From positions 310,001-374,000 of the forward strand of contig CAWDDF010000007.1 of assembly GCA_963801035.1 (NCBI GenBank): a DNA stretch of 64,000 nt. Reading direction: 5' to 3'. The stretch is from JACCZX01 sp963801035 (lineage in GTDB: Bacteria; Pseudomonadota; Gammaproteobacteria; Burkholderiales; Burkholderiaceae_F). Both the position numbers and the translations under genes were made by a program. Below the pieces are notes generated by a model. It did no database searches. It was given only the letters and a program-made list of their open reading frames with translations, and had not been told where the DNA came from. Below, piece by piece: positions 46,494-55,859 of this stretch (positions are counted from its first letter, which is position 1; the number at the start of each line of letters is the position of its first letter).

Positions 46494-47509
46494 ATGAGCA
46501 GAATGATTGGCTTTCATCGCGCACTCGTGGCAGTTTTTACGGTTGGAGCGTTCGGTCTGATGGGTGTGAGCCCGAGTGCATTGGCTCAGACCCAAACTAT
46601 CAAGGTCGATGGTTCGAGTACTGTGTTTCCGATCACTGAGGCGGTCGCTGAAGAATTTCAGAAATCAAAGAAGGGCGTCAGGGTCACTGTGGGCATCTCG
46701 GGTACCGGTGGCGGCTTCAAGAAATTCTGCCGTGGCGAGATCGACATCGCTGACGCATCGCGGCCCGATCAGCAAGAGCGAAATGGCAGATTGTCAGAAA
46801 GCCGGTATCACGTATCTGGAAATGCCAATCGCCTACGACGCTCTTTCGGTTGTAGTCAACCCGAAGAACACGTGGCTTAAAGACATCTCGATCGAAGATT
46901 TGAAGAAGATCTGGGAGCCATCGGCTCAGGGCAAGATCACGCGTTGGAACCAGGTCAATCCAGCATGGCCAGATCGTCAGATCAAATTGTTCGGTGCAGG
47001 TGCCGATTCCGGAACATTCGACTATTTCACTGAAGCGGTCACCGGTAAGTCGAAGGCGAGCCGTGGGGATTTCACCGCGTCTGAGGACGATAACGTGCTT
47101 AGTGCAGGGCGTGTCGCGTGACGTCGATTCGCTGGGCTTTTTCGGGCTCGCGTACTACTCGGAGAACAAGGACAAACTAAAAGCGCTTCCGATCTCGTGG
47201 AAAGGCGGCAAATCGATCGAGCCGTCGACTGACAGCGTTGTCAACGGCACCTACCAGCCGCTGTCGCGTCCTATCTTCATTTACGTGAACGCCGACTCGC
47301 TCAAGAGGCCCGAAGTAAAGGAATTTGTCGAGTTCTATAACCGTAATGCGCCCAAGCTTGTTAAAGAGGTCAAGTATGTAGCGTTGCCTCCGGCAGCATA
47401 TACATACAATCAAAACGTGCTGACGAAGATGAAGACGGGAACCAAGTTCGGTGGCGAGAACCTGGTCGGCATCACGATCGAGCAACTGATGCAAATGGAA
47501 GCGAAGTAA
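46494..47509 (+). CDS. pstS: Phosphate ABC transporter substrate-binding protein PstS, two frameshifts
   Basis: The periplasmic phosphate-binding protein. A signal peptide (HRALVAVFTVGAFGLMGVSPSALA) is followed by KVDGSSTVFPITEAVAEEF and VGISGTGGGFKKFCRGEIDIADASRP, the phosphate-binding loops. A +1 shift at about 46761 (an extra G in cccgatcagc) leads to ISKSEMADCQKAG and on to GADSGTFDYFTEAVTG. A second +1 shift at about 47099 (gtgcttagtg) leads to VQGVSRDVDSLGFFGLAYY. Repaired length is about 337 residues. A GGAG ribosome site precedes the ATG. It heads the pst-pho operon behind three Pho-box-like repeats. Confidence 0.93.
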
Positions 47510-47526
47510 GCTTGTAGCTCGGTTCC

Positions 47527-47564
47527 CAGGGCCGGGGTGGCAGGAGCCCCGGCCCTGTTTGTTT
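47527..47564 (+). terminator. Hairpin between pstS and pstC (attenuator-like)
   Basis: CAGGGCCGGGG pairs perfectly with CCCCGGCCCTG (11 bp, 9-base loop), followed by TTTGTTT. This would partly stop transcription after pstS, so that the binding protein is made in excess over the membrane subunits. Confidence 0.75.
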
Positions 47565-47599
47565 GGGTCTTCCTGAATCTGCACACTGTCCGCTGCTAC

Positions 47600-48547
47600 A
47601 TGGCTGCTAATCCCACCGTTGCTACCCCGCATATTGGGACGATCGTCGAACCCCTGCAGCACAAGAGATCGCGGTTGGCCAAGGAAAAGGCGATCGAGTT
47701 GCTGTTATTAGGTGCGGCGCTAGTCGCGGTATTCACGACGATCGCCATCGTTTCCATTCTGTTAATCGAATCGATAAGGTTTTTTGAGCATGTCGGTTTG
47801 ATCGACTTTCTGACCGACACGGTGTGGACGCCTTTGTTTGCCAATCCGCGCTATGGAATCTTGCCGCTCGTGTCGGGAACGTTGACTGTGGCAGCCGTTG
47901 CACTTTTGGTGGCGATTCCGATGGGTACCATTATCGCGATTTACCTGTCCGAGTTCGCGCCGCACCGATTGCGTGAAGTCGTCAAGCCGTTTCTAGAGAT
48001 GCTTGAGGCGGTGCCGACCGTCGTGTTTGGATACTTTGCACTGACGTTCGTGACGCCGCTACTACAGGCGACGATATTTCCCGACCTTCCCGGCTTCAAC
48101 ATGCTGGCGCCAGGGCTGGTCATCGGCGTTTTCATCACACCTTACATCAGCTCAGTGGCCGAAGATGCAATGCGGGCTGTGCCGATGGCAATGCGCGAGG
48201 GCGCCTACGCAATCGGCTCGACCAAGTTGCAGGTTGCTTTGAAGATCGTGACCCCAGCGGCCACCTCGGGCATCGTCGCCGCGTACGTGCTTGCCGTGTC
48301 CCGCGCAATTGGCGAAACGATGGTTGTTGCGATCGCGGCCGGGTTGAATCCTACGCTGACGTTTAATCCTATGGAGCCGGCCGCGACCATCACCGCCTAC
48401 ATCGCTCAAGTCGCCCTGGGCGACCTTCCACACGGATCGATCGGATATCAAAGCATCTTTGCAGCAGGCCTTACGCTGGTGCTGATGACGTTGGGCTTCA
48501 ACATTTTTGGGCACTGGATGCGCAAGCGTTACCGGGAGGCCTACTGA
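47600..48547 (+). CDS. pstC: Phosphate ABC transporter permease PstC
   Basis: A 315-residue inner-membrane subunit with six main hydrophobic segments. Family features are FLTDTVWTPLFANPRYGILPLVSGTL, IAIYLSEFAP, and the EAA loop MREGAYAIGSTKLQVALKIVTPAA (residues about 212-235). ATG 47600 is chosen for a short cytoplasmic N-terminus; an upstream in-frame start would run into the terminator hairpin. It overlaps pstA by one base. Confidence 0.94.
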   Translation: MAANPTVATPHIGTIVEPLQHKRSRLAKEKAIELLLLGAALVAVFTTIAIVSILLIESIRFFEHVGLIDFLTDTVWTPLFANPRYGILPLVSGTLTVAAVALLVAIPMGTIIAIYLSEFAPHRLREVVKPFLEMLEAVPTVVFGYFALTFVTPLLQATIFPDLPGFNMLAPGLVIGVFITPYISSVAEDAMRAVPMAMREGAYAIGSTKLQVALKIVTPAATSGIVAAYVLAVSRAIGETMVVAIAAGLNPTLTFNPMEPAATITAYIAQVALGDLPHGSIGYQSIFAAGLTLVLMTLGFNIFGHWMRKRYREAY

Positions 48548-49509
48548 TGGACTCGACTTTCTCTACGAGTTCCACAGCGACACGCAGTCGGGCGCCGCAT
48601 CTGCAAGACATGCGGGCCTTGATCGCGGCGGGCAAGCGTAAGCAAGTGATGTTCGCCGCGCTGGGCCTGCTTTGCACGACGATTGCCTTGTTGACGCTGA
48701 TGGCGGCGTTCCTCGACTTGCTGATTGATGGTTTGCCTCGCCTATCGCTGGATTTTTTAACAAATTTTCCCTCGCGTCGCGCAACCGAAGCGGGGATTTT
48801 ATCGGCCTGGGTCGGCAGTGCGTTGGTCATGTTGGTGACGATGTTTGCCGGAGTGCCTCTTGGCGTAGGTGCAGCGGTTTATCTCGAGGAGTATGCGAAG
48901 AAGAACTGGATTACGGACATCATCGAGATCAACGTAACCAATCTGGCCGGCGTGCCATCAATCGTTTACGGGTTGTTGGCGCTTGGTCTGTTCGTTTACC
49001 AGTTCGGCTTCGGGCAAAGCGTCTTGTCGGCGGGCTTGACGCTGGCTCTGTTGATACTGCCAATCGTGATCGTTGCGACGCGCGAAGCGTTACGAGCAGT
49101 GCCGGGGCATATGCGCGAAGCGGCGTATGCGCTGGGCGCAACGCGGTGGCAGATGATTTCAGCACACCTTCTGCCCTATTCAGCAGGCGGCATCATGACT
49201 GGCATCATTATCGGCATGGCACGCGCTATCGGTGAGACAGCTCCAATCATCACGATCGGTGCTCTTACATTCATTGCGTTTCTGCCGAATTCTCCGATTA
49301 CCTCGACACCCCCATTCTTGAATTTCGACTGGCTGTGGGCGGAGTTCACGGTGTTGCCGATTCAGATGTTCAATTGGGTTTCACGTCCGGATAAAGCCTT
49401 TCAGCTGAACGCAGCGGCGGCTGGCGTCATCTTGTTGGCGATGACGCTGGTGATGAACGCGTGTGCGATCTATATCCGGTATCAAGTGCGAAAGAAAATT
49501 AAATGGTGA
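48547..49509 (+). CDS. pstA: Phosphate ABC transporter permease PstA
   Basis: A 320-residue partner of PstC. It shows the PstA pattern FLTNFPSRRATEAGILSAWVGS, VYLEEYAKKNW, NVTNLAGVPSIVYGLLALGLFVY and the EAA loop MREAAYALGATRWQM. Six membrane helices are predicted. The stop overlaps pstB by 7 bases. Confidence 0.94.
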   Translation: MDSTFSTSSTATRSRAPHLQDMRALIAAGKRKQVMFAALGLLCTTIALLTLMAAFLDLLIDGLPRLSLDFLTNFPSRRATEAGILSAWVGSALVMLVTMFAGVPLGVGAAVYLEEYAKKNWITDIIEINVTNLAGVPSIVYGLLALGLFVYQFGFGQSVLSAGLTLALLILPIVIVATREALRAVPGHMREAAYALGATRWQMISAHLLPYSAGGIMTGIIIGMARAIGETAPIITIGALTFIAFLPNSPITSTPPFLNFDWLWAEFTVLPIQMFNWVSRPDKAFQLNAAAAGVILLAMTLVMNACAIYIRYQVRKKIKW

Positions 49510-50321
49510 TTACTCCTGCGCCTGAGGTCGTTAGGGCTGAGTCGAAGGCGGCTCCGATGCCGGCGATCAAAACTGAGGCGCGCGATCTAAATTTTTACTA
49601 CGGCTCGTTCCAGGCGCTGAAGGGCTTGAATATTCCTATCTACCAGCACCGCGTCACAGCACTGATCGGCCCGTCGGGCTGTGGCAAGTCGACGTTCTTG
49701 CGGTGCTTCAACCGCATGCACGATCTTTACCCGGATACACGGTACGAAGGTGAAATTCGGCTGCTGCCCGACAACGTTAATCTGCTAGCGAAAAGCGTTG
49801 ATCCGATCGAGGTGCGCATGCGCATCGGAATGGTGTTTCAGAAACCCAATCCGTTCCCGAAGACTATTTACGAGAACGTCGCCTACGGGTTGCGAGTGCG
49901 CGGACTTTCATCGAAAGGGCTGCTCGACGACAAGATCGAGCAGGCGTTACGCGCCGCGGCACTATGGGACGAGGCCAAAGATCGCCTTGATGACCTTGCG
50001 TTCAACCTGTCGGGCGGTCAACAGCAGCGTTTGTGCATCGCGCGTGCGCTGGCCACGGATCCCGAGTTGCTGCTTTTCGATGAGCCAACTTCGGCACTCG
50101 ATCCCATTGCAACCGCTTCAATAGAAGAACTGATGACCGCGCTGAAAGACAAGGTCACTATTCTTGTTGTCACGCACAACATGCAGCAGGCGGCGCGAGT
50201 CTCCGACTACACCGCCTATATGTATTTAGGAGAGTTGATGGAATTTGGCGAAACCGACCAGATATTCATAAAACCGAAGCGCAAAGAAACCGAGGACTAC
50301 ATCACCGGGCGCTTTGGTTAG
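49503..50321 (+). CDS. pstB: Phosphate ABC transporter ATPase PstB
   Basis: The 272-residue ATPase. It carries Walker A GPSGCGKST followed by FLRCFNRMHDL, the Q-loop GMVFQKPNPFP, signature LSGGQQQRL, Walker B LLLFDEPTSALDP and the H-loop VVTHNMQQA. The N-terminal 25 residues are an Ala/Pro-rich extension. It powers phosphate uptake and forms the signalling complex with PhoU and PhoR. Confidence 0.97.
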   Translation: MVITPAPEVVRAESKAAPMPAIKTEARDLNFYYGSFQALKGLNIPIYQHRVTALIGPSGCGKSTFLRCFNRMHDLYPDTRYEGEIRLLPDNVNLLAKSVDPIEVRMRIGMVFQKPNPFPKTIYENVAYGLRVRGLSSKGLLDDKIEQALRAAALWDEAKDRLDDLAFNLSGGQQQRLCIARALATDPELLLFDEPTSALDPIATASIEELMTALKDKVTILVVTHNMQQAARVSDYTAYMYLGELMEFGETDQIFIKPKRKETEDYITGRFG

Positions 50322-50359
50322 CGCACGTCGCTCATGAACCCACGTTGGCAGGACTAAAG

Positions 50360-51073
50360 ATGCAAACCGGTGATCATTTGGTGAGGAAGTACGACGAAGA
50401 ACTAGAGGCGATGCGTTCACGCGTGCTGCAAATGGGTGGGCTTGTGGAATCTCAGGTTCGTACAGCGCTCGATGCTTTCGAGCGTGCAGACCTGGATCTG
50501 GCGCAACAGGCGATAGATGCTGACAAGAAAGTCAACGAGCTCGAAATTGACGTTGATCAGATGGTCAACCACATGATCGCGCGCCGCCAGCCAACTGCAG
50601 GCGATCTGAGGATGATCACCGGCGTCGCCAAGGCGATTACAGACCTAGAGCGAATAGGCGACGAGGCGAGCAAGATTGCTCGCGCGGTTAAGTGGCTGCA
50701 TGAGAAACACGATCAATCGCGTCTCAACCGTATTCCGGACATCAGACACTCAGGCGAAGCGGCAGCCTCCATGCTCCGCCGCACGCTTGATGCTTTCGCG
50801 CGTATGGATGCTGTGGCTGCAGCCTCGATCATCAAGGACGACCTTGGCATAGACGATCGGTTTCGCGCGGTACTGCGGCAGTTGATTACGTTCATGATGG
50901 AAGATCCGCGCACGATTTCGGCATCGCTCGACTGCGTTTGGGTCGCCAAGGCAATCGAACGCATCGGCGATCATGCCAAGAATGTCGCCGAGCACGTGAT
51001 CTTCATCTCGCACGGCTGGGATGCGCGTCATCAATCGCTCGAAGACGTCGAGCGCGTAGTGGCTCGCGCATGA
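50360..51073 (+). CDS. phoU: Phosphate signalling regulator PhoU
   Basis: A 237-residue two-fold three-helix-bundle protein. Each half has the metal-binding E/DxxxD pattern: VNHMIARRQPTAGDLRMITGVAKAITDLERIGDEA in the first half (residues about 65-100) and VWVAKAIERIGDHAKNVAEHVIF in the second. It represses PhoR when phosphate is ample. ATG 50360 is chosen over the in-frame TTG at 50345. The stop overlaps phoB (ATGA). Confidence 0.95.
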   Translation: MQTGDHLVRKYDEELEAMRSRVLQMGGLVESQVRTALDAFERADLDLAQQAIDADKKVNELEIDVDQMVNHMIARRQPTAGDLRMITGVAKAITDLERIGDEASKIARAVKWLHEKHDQSRLNRIPDIRHSGEAAASMLRRTLDAFARMDAVAAASIIKDDLGIDDRFRAVLRQLITFMMEDPRTISASLDCVWVAKAIERIGDHAKNVAEHVIFISHGWDARHQSLEDVERVVARA

Positions 51074-51768
51074 CGTCTGCCTCGATCCTGGTGATCGAAG
51101 ACGAGCCCGCGATCCAGGAACTCGTTGCCTACACCTGTACTACGCAGGGATACACTGTCCGGCGTGCCGATTCGGTAGGGGCAGGGCGTGACGCTATCGA
51201 CCGCGAGTTGCCCGACATGGTGCTGCTCGACTGGATGCTGCCCGATAAGCCGGGGATCGAGCTGCTGAAGGATCTTCGCGCCCATGATCGCACCAAGGTT
51301 ATGCCGGTCATCATGCTGACCGCCAAGGGCAGCGAGGCCGACAAGGTGATCGGACTTGATACCGGTGCCGACGATTATGTGGTCAAGCCGTTTTCGCCGC
51401 GCGAGCTGCTGTCGCGCATGCGCGCTGTGTTCAGGCGGCGCGCACCCCAGCATAGCGGCGAAGCGCTCGAATATGGTCCGCTCCGAGTGGATCCTTCGCG
51501 GCACGAGATCGTTGTTAACGGGATGCCCATCAAGATGGGCTTGGCCGAATTCAAGTTGCTCAAATTTTTGATCGGCTATCCGGAGCGCGTTTTCTCACGA
51601 GCCCAGTTGCTCGATAGTGTTTGGGGTGATCATGTCTTTATCGAGGAGCGAACTGTCGACGTGCATGTGCTGCGTCTGCGTAAGGTACTCGCGCCGGTCA
51701 AAGCGCAACATCTGATTCAAACTGTGCGTGGCATCGGATATCGACTGTCAACGCAAGCAGAACCTTAA
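51070..51768 (+). CDS. phoB: Phosphate regulon response regulator PhoB
   Basis: A 232-residue OmpR-class regulator. The receiver has the acidic pair EDE, the phosphorylation Asp in VLLDWMLPDK, and the T/K pair in MLTAKG and DYVVKPFSP. The winged-helix domain has GLAEFKLLKFLIGYPERVFSR, then RTVDVHVLRLRKVL and TVRGIGYRL. It binds the repeats found upstream of pstS. The 4-base overlap with phoU and the nearby phoR indicate one operon. Confidence 0.97.
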   Translation: MTSASILVIEDEPAIQELVAYTCTTQGYTVRRADSVGAGRDAIDRELPDMVLLDWMLPDKPGIELLKDLRAHDRTKVMPVIMLTAKGSEADKVIGLDTGADDYVVKPFSPRELLSRMRAVFRRRAPQHSGEALEYGPLRVDPSRHEIVVNGMPIKMGLAEFKLLKFLIGYPERVFSRAQLLDSVWGDHVFIEERTVDVHVLRLRKVLAPVKAQHLIQTVRGIGYRLSTQAEP

Positions 51769-51772
51769 TACG

Positions 51773-53113
51773 ATGCTTGACGGGCCGCGTAGCGGACTCA
51801 CCCTCGTCGCTCCAGCGATGTTGCGCTTGGCTGGACTCGCAGTATTCGCCACTATTGTCGGTTTTATCTTTGGCATCCAAGCGGGGCTCTGGCTAGCTGT
51901 AGTCGGCCTTGGGGCGCTGCTTCTGATTCATTTGCGCTATGCGGCCCTGCTTGCGGCATGGCTCGAGCAGCCGCGACTCGAAGACGTTCCCGACGGCTGG
52001 GGGATCTGGACCGATGTTTTTGCTCGCCTGTATCGCACGCGCCGTTCGACGGAGCAGAACGAGCGCCGCTTGCTGGAAAACGAGGAGCGCTTCAGACGCA
52101 CGATCAGTGCGCTTCCGGAAGGCATCGCATTAATCGACGCGACATTGCAGATTGATTGGTGCAATCCTGTCGCCGAGCAGCACCTGGGCATTTCATTGCG
52201 CGCCGACCAAGGGTTGCGGCTGACGAACCTCGTTCGCGACCCGGAGTTCGTTAGCTACATGACCTCGGCGCGCTTTGATCAGCCACTTATATTCCAACCG
52301 ATGTCACGCCCCGGCCTTGCGCTCGAGGTGCGCGTCGTCGAATTCGAGGTTGCACGCTCAATTTTGATTACACGAGACATTACGCAACGCGAGCGCGTCG
52401 ATGCCGTGCGGCGCGACTTCATTGCCAACGTGTCACACGAGCTTAGAACGCCGCTGACTGTAGTCAATGGATTTCTCGAAACGCTGATCGATGCGCAGGC
52501 CGACAACGGCGGTACGCGCCAGCATCATTTGCAGTTGATGCACGAGCAGGCTCAGCGAATGCACCGGCTGGTCGAAGATTTGCTGACCTTGTCGCGGCTC
52601 GAGTCGCGCGAAACACCCGTGTCCGATGAAGTCGTCGATGTTCGTCAATTGATACGCGAGGTTGCCGACGAGGCGCGCGCCCTATCTTTGGGAAGGCATC
52701 AGATCAATGTTGATCTGACGCCGGCCTTCGTGCGCGGCAGTCGCGAGGAGCTTCGCAGCGCGTTTGGCAACATTGTCTCGAATGCTGTGCGTTACACGCC
52801 TGACGGAGGGAGCGTCTCGCTGGCGTGGCGCGAAGATGCGACCGGAGGTCGCTTCGAAGTCACCGACACCGGCCTTGGCGTCGCACCTGATCACATTCCG
52901 CGCCTGACGGAACGCTTCTATCGTGTCGACAAGAGCAGATCGAGAGAAACGGGTGGTACCGGCTTGGGACTTGCGATCGTCAAGCATGTGTTGCTGCGGC
53001 ATGGCGGCTATCTGGACGTGCAATCCGAAGTGGGTCGCGGCAGCACGTTTTCGGCAGTGCTGCCGACTGAGCGTGTCGTTACACAGAGCGACGAGGTCGC
53101 AGCTGCTGCGTAG
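51773..53113 (+). CDS. phoR: Phosphate regulon sensor kinase PhoR
   Basis: A 446-residue histidine kinase. Two membrane helices lie at residues about 15-60 with almost no periplasmic loop, as in PhoR, which senses the Pst complex rather than free phosphate. A PAS domain follows (RTISALPEGIALIDATLQIDW). The HisKA box is FIANVSHELRTPL and the ATPase boxes are FGNIVSNAVRYT, DTGLGVA, GTGLGLAIVK. ATG 51773 sits 4 bases after the phoB stop. Confidence 0.95.
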   Translation: MLDGPRSGLTLVAPAMLRLAGLAVFATIVGFIFGIQAGLWLAVVGLGALLLIHLRYAALLAAWLEQPRLEDVPDGWGIWTDVFARLYRTRRSTEQNERRLLENEERFRRTISALPEGIALIDATLQIDWCNPVAEQHLGISLRADQGLRLTNLVRDPEFVSYMTSARFDQPLIFQPMSRPGLALEVRVVEFEVARSILITRDITQRERVDAVRRDFIANVSHELRTPLTVVNGFLETLIDAQADNGGTRQHHLQLMHEQAQRMHRLVEDLLTLSRLESRETPVSDEVVDVRQLIREVADEARALSLGRHQINVDLTPAFVRGSREELRSAFGNIVSNAVRYTPDGGSVSLAWREDATGGRFEVTDTGLGVAPDHIPRLTERFYRVDKSRSRETGGTGLGLAIVKHVLLRHGGYLDVQSEVGRGSTFSAVLPTERVVTQSDEVAAAA

Positions 53114-53152
53114 CTGTCCGACTGATGTGCGGTGCTATCATTCCGCGGCCCT

Positions 53153-53229
53153 CGGGGTGTAGCGCAGTCTGGTAGCGCGCCTGCTTTGGGAGCAGGATGT
53201 CGGGAGTTCGAATCTCTCCACCCCGACCA
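53153..53229 (+). tRNA. tRNA-Pro (anticodon TGG)
   Basis: A 77-nt cloverleaf with acceptor CGGGGTG/CACCCCG, anticodon loop TTTGGGA in a CCTGC/GCAGG stem, a T-loop TTCGAAT, and an encoded ACCA end. Confidence 0.97.
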
Positions 53230-53257
53230 ATATCTGCTTAGCATGTCAGTACAGGAT

Positions 53258-53334
53258 CTGCCCGTAGCTCAGCTGGATAGAGCACCAGCCTTCTAAGCTG
53301 GGGGTCACAGGTTCGAGTCCTGTCGGGCAGGCCA
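53258..53334 (+). tRNA. tRNA-Arg (anticodon TCT)
   Basis: A 77-nt cloverleaf with anticodon loop CTTCTAA in a CCAGC/GCTGG stem and an encoded CCA. The acceptor pairs CTGCCCG with CGGGCAG, so the first pair is C-G instead of the usual G-C start (GCGCCCG in relatives as I recall them). Confidence 0.95.
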
Positions 53335-53355
53335 AGTTGATGCAGTTGCAAACGT

Positions 53356-53431
53356 GGTGGCTGTAGCTCAACGGTAGAGTCCTGGATTGTGATTCCAGTT
53401 GTTGCGGGTTCGAATCCCGTCAGCCACCCCA
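53356..53431 (+). tRNA. tRNA-His (anticodon GTG)
   Basis: Acceptor GTGGCTG/CAGCCAC, anticodon loop TTGTGAT, T-loop TTCGAAT and encoded CCA. The G at 53356 can serve as the G-1 typical of tRNA-His, opposite discriminator C. Confidence 0.96.
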
Positions 53432-53560
53432 AAAAATCAAAGACGGCAGTGATCCCTTGACTTAATGCTATCGCGAAGCTGGCCTATCGACAGCTGTGGG
53501 CATTCTGCTTGCGTGGTATTGCAAACCCACCTGCAGGGTAGCCTGCCCGAGAGGTCTTTT

Positions 53561-53725
53561 ATGCAACGTCCGCATCCAGAACCGATTCCTCCTCCCAGAG
53601 GCGACGATGACGAGCCAGACGTAGATCAGCCACCGGTTCCGCCGGACCAGGCGCCCGATGTGATACCGCAGATTGATCCGCCGAAGCCAGGCCGCCACAA
53701 AAAAGAGCCGCCAATGATTGTTTGA
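53561..53725 (+). CDS. Small proline- and acid-rich protein, hypothetical
   Basis: A 54-residue frame beginning MQRPHPEPIPPPRGDDDE and ending with a basic GRHKKEPPMIV tail. It has many PxxP pairs, no hydrophobic segment and no cysteine, so it would be disordered. It lies between the tRNA cluster and the convergent rpoN. I do not recognise a characterised family. The biased composition and position make a real small gene plausible but unproven. Confidence 0.45.
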   Translation: MQRPHPEPIPPPRGDDDEPDVDQPPVPPDQAPDVIPQIDPPKPGRHKKEPPMIV

Positions 53726-53792
53726 GCCAGGCTAGTTCTTGCCCGGTGGTTTCAACAAGGCTTGTGCAGTCTGGAACGGCACCACGCTCTGC

Positions 53793-55256
53793 TTAGCCCT
53801 CTGCCTGCCGGCGGCGCATCTCATATGCCGGCACACGCATCATCTGACGATACTTCGTCACTGTGCGGCGTGCTACCTGCAAACCCTGTCTGCCGAGCAG
53901 ACGCGCGATCTGCGCGTCGGACAGTGGTTCCTTTGGATTTTCTTCGTGAATCATGTCCTTGATAGCGCCGCGGATCGCGGTCGCGGAACACGTTCCACCA
54001 CTGCTGGTGGCGAGTGCGCGCGAAAAAAAGTACTTCAGCTCGAACACGCCGAGCGGCGTCGCCATGTATTTGTTGTTCGTAACGCGCGACACGGTGGATT
54101 CGTGCAGCCCGAGCTCGTCGGCAATCTCGCGTAAGCCCAGCGGCTTCATCGCGAGCTCACCGTAGTCGAGAAAATATCGCTGACGCCGAACGATGGCCTG
54201 CGCTACGCGCAGAATGGTGGCGAAGCGCTGCTCGACGTTGCGCACCGTCCACCGCGCCTCCTGCAACTGCGCCGCCAGATCTGAATGGCGAGCGTCGCGG
54301 TGGTTCTGGAAAAGATCGGCATACATCCGATTCAGCCGCACTTTTGGCACCACGGACGGATTGAGCGTGACGGTCCACTCGTCTCGAATCTTCCGAACCA
54401 CGACATCCGGCGCGACGAAGCGCGTATTGGCTGCACCAAAACGCCAGCCCGGACGCGGTTGCAAACGCCGAATCAGATCACCGGCTTGCGAAACGGCGTG
54501 CTGCGCAACACCTAACGCGCGCGCCAATCCTGGGATATCGCGCATCGCAAGCCGGTCCAAGTGGTCGTTGACGATTCGCTTTGCCAACTCATGCGTTGCT
54601 GCGCTTGCTGGATCATCGTCTTCGCGTAATTGCAGCAGCAGACACTCGCGCAGATCTCGAGCTCCAACACCGGCGGGTTCGAGCGACTGGACAAGCTTCA
54701 GTGCGATTGCCATCTCGTCGTCGTCGGGCAGCGGTTCCAGGCCCGACAACGCCTTCAGCTCCTCCAGATCCATTCGCAGAAATCCGTCGTCGTCGAGCGC
54801 GTCGACGATCGTCGCCATTAAAGTGCGGTCGCGGTCCGATGAGGCGAGCCACTTTGTCTGCGCGAGCAGATGATCGCGCAGCGACTGATCGGCTGCAGTG
54901 ATATCGGAAAAATCAAAGTCCTGGTCGCCCCCGTTGCTACGTCGAGCCGCTCCGTATTGCGACCAGCCTTCGGCCTCCCAGGTTGGGTCGGGTGAAGCGT
55001 CTGCCGTGGGCTCAGCGCTGGTCGGCGCAGCCAACACTTCACCCGGCTGCGAAGCATCGGCGCTGCCGGCGGTCGGAGCGGTTGCCTCGCCCTCGGGCGC
55101 TTCGTCCAACTCCAGGAATGGGTTGTTGCCCATCGCCTGGTTGACTTCCTGGGCGAAATCGAGCGACGACAATTGCAATAGACGAACAGCTTGTTGTAGG
55201 CGTGGCGTCAATGTCTGGTGTTGACGCTGCTCCTGCCGAATCACCGGGGCATTCAT
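53793..55256 (-). CDS. rpoN: RNA polymerase sigma-54 factor
   Basis: A 487-residue RpoN. Region I begins with the Gln/Leu-rich LTPRLQQAVRLLQLSSLDF. Region II is acidic (residues about 45-120). Region III holds the core-binding and HTH segments (LGLHESTVSRVTNNKYM, FELKYFFSRAL), and the C-terminus has the RpoN box ARRTVTKYRQ that reads the -24 element. It is not flanked by lptB, hpf or ptsN as in the usual rpoN locus, so this may be an additional copy. Confidence 0.96.
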   Translation of the reverse strand: MNAPVIRQEQRQHQTLTPRLQQAVRLLQLSSLDFAQEVNQAMGNNPFLELDEAPEGEATAPTAGSADASQPGEVLAAPTSAEPTADASPDPTWEAEGWSQYGAARRSNGGDQDFDFSDITAADQSLRDHLLAQTKWLASSDRDRTLMATIVDALDDDGFLRMDLEELKALSGLEPLPDDDEMAIALKLVQSLEPAGVGARDLRECLLLQLREDDDPASAATHELAKRIVNDHLDRLAMRDIPGLARALGVAQHAVSQAGDLIRRLQPRPGWRFGAANTRFVAPDVVVRKIRDEWTVTLNPSVVPKVRLNRMYADLFQNHRDARHSDLAAQLQEARWTVRNVEQRFATILRVAQAIVRRQRYFLDYGELAMKPLGLREIADELGLHESTVSRVTNNKYMATPLGVFELKYFFSRALATSSGGTCSATAIRGAIKDMIHEENPKEPLSDAQIARLLGRQGLQVARRTVTKYRQMMRVPAYEMRRRQAEG

Positions 55257-55859
55257 TGCGAAAAGCCTTTGGCAGTCTCTTTATAAAGTGCGGTGAAGCG
55301 GACTTGAACGCTCGTGTCAGCCGTCAACGCGTCAAGAGTGTGCCGCTGGCGGCGATAAAGACTCCGGAGTGGCCCCCTGCGGACCAGCGATGCAGAATTG
55401 ACCATGTGACGGTCTAAGCAAGGCGCGTGCCGTCTCTGTCTGCATCGCCCTACCGTTCACGCGGAAGCGTCAACCGTCATCGCGTGTCGCCACATCATTC
55501 TCCCGGACTGCAGCTGCTCAATTGTCGCGGTCCTCGGCGTCATTTTGGACCGGTTCGCCAGGCGAAGACGTTTCTCCACTTAGGGCACCCTCGCGATTGC
55601 TCTTCGTCCCTTCCAGCTCCTGTTTGACGGTGGGTGATCGCGCGCTGCCAGACATGGCGCGCCGAGCATTTGACGGGGCGGCATCCGTCCTCTTTCCTGG
55701 ACGCGGTGGCCACCGTAATCGATCGCCTCTGATCGGCATTGTCCACCTCACTATGGTTAAAGGCTGCGTTAGCAGTTGGTGTGCCGGAACGCGGAGCGCG
55801 CCCCTTCTTGGGACCTAACCACCGGAAGCTACGTTGATTACCGATTGTCCGGCGTTCGT
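55257..55859. other. Long intergenic region between rpoN and the BON gene
   Basis: About 600 bases between divergent genes. No reading frame here has convincing homology or a good ribosome site. It should hold the rpoN promoter and enhancer sites for the sigma-54 promoter at 55860. Small dyads such as gcgcgc at 55640 and 55657 are too weak to name as activator sites. Confidence 0.45.

Noticed and set aside
55427..55818. Small frames in the rpoN-BON gap
   Set aside because: No ribosome sites, family patterns or hydrophobic logic; typical chance frames in GC-rich DNA.
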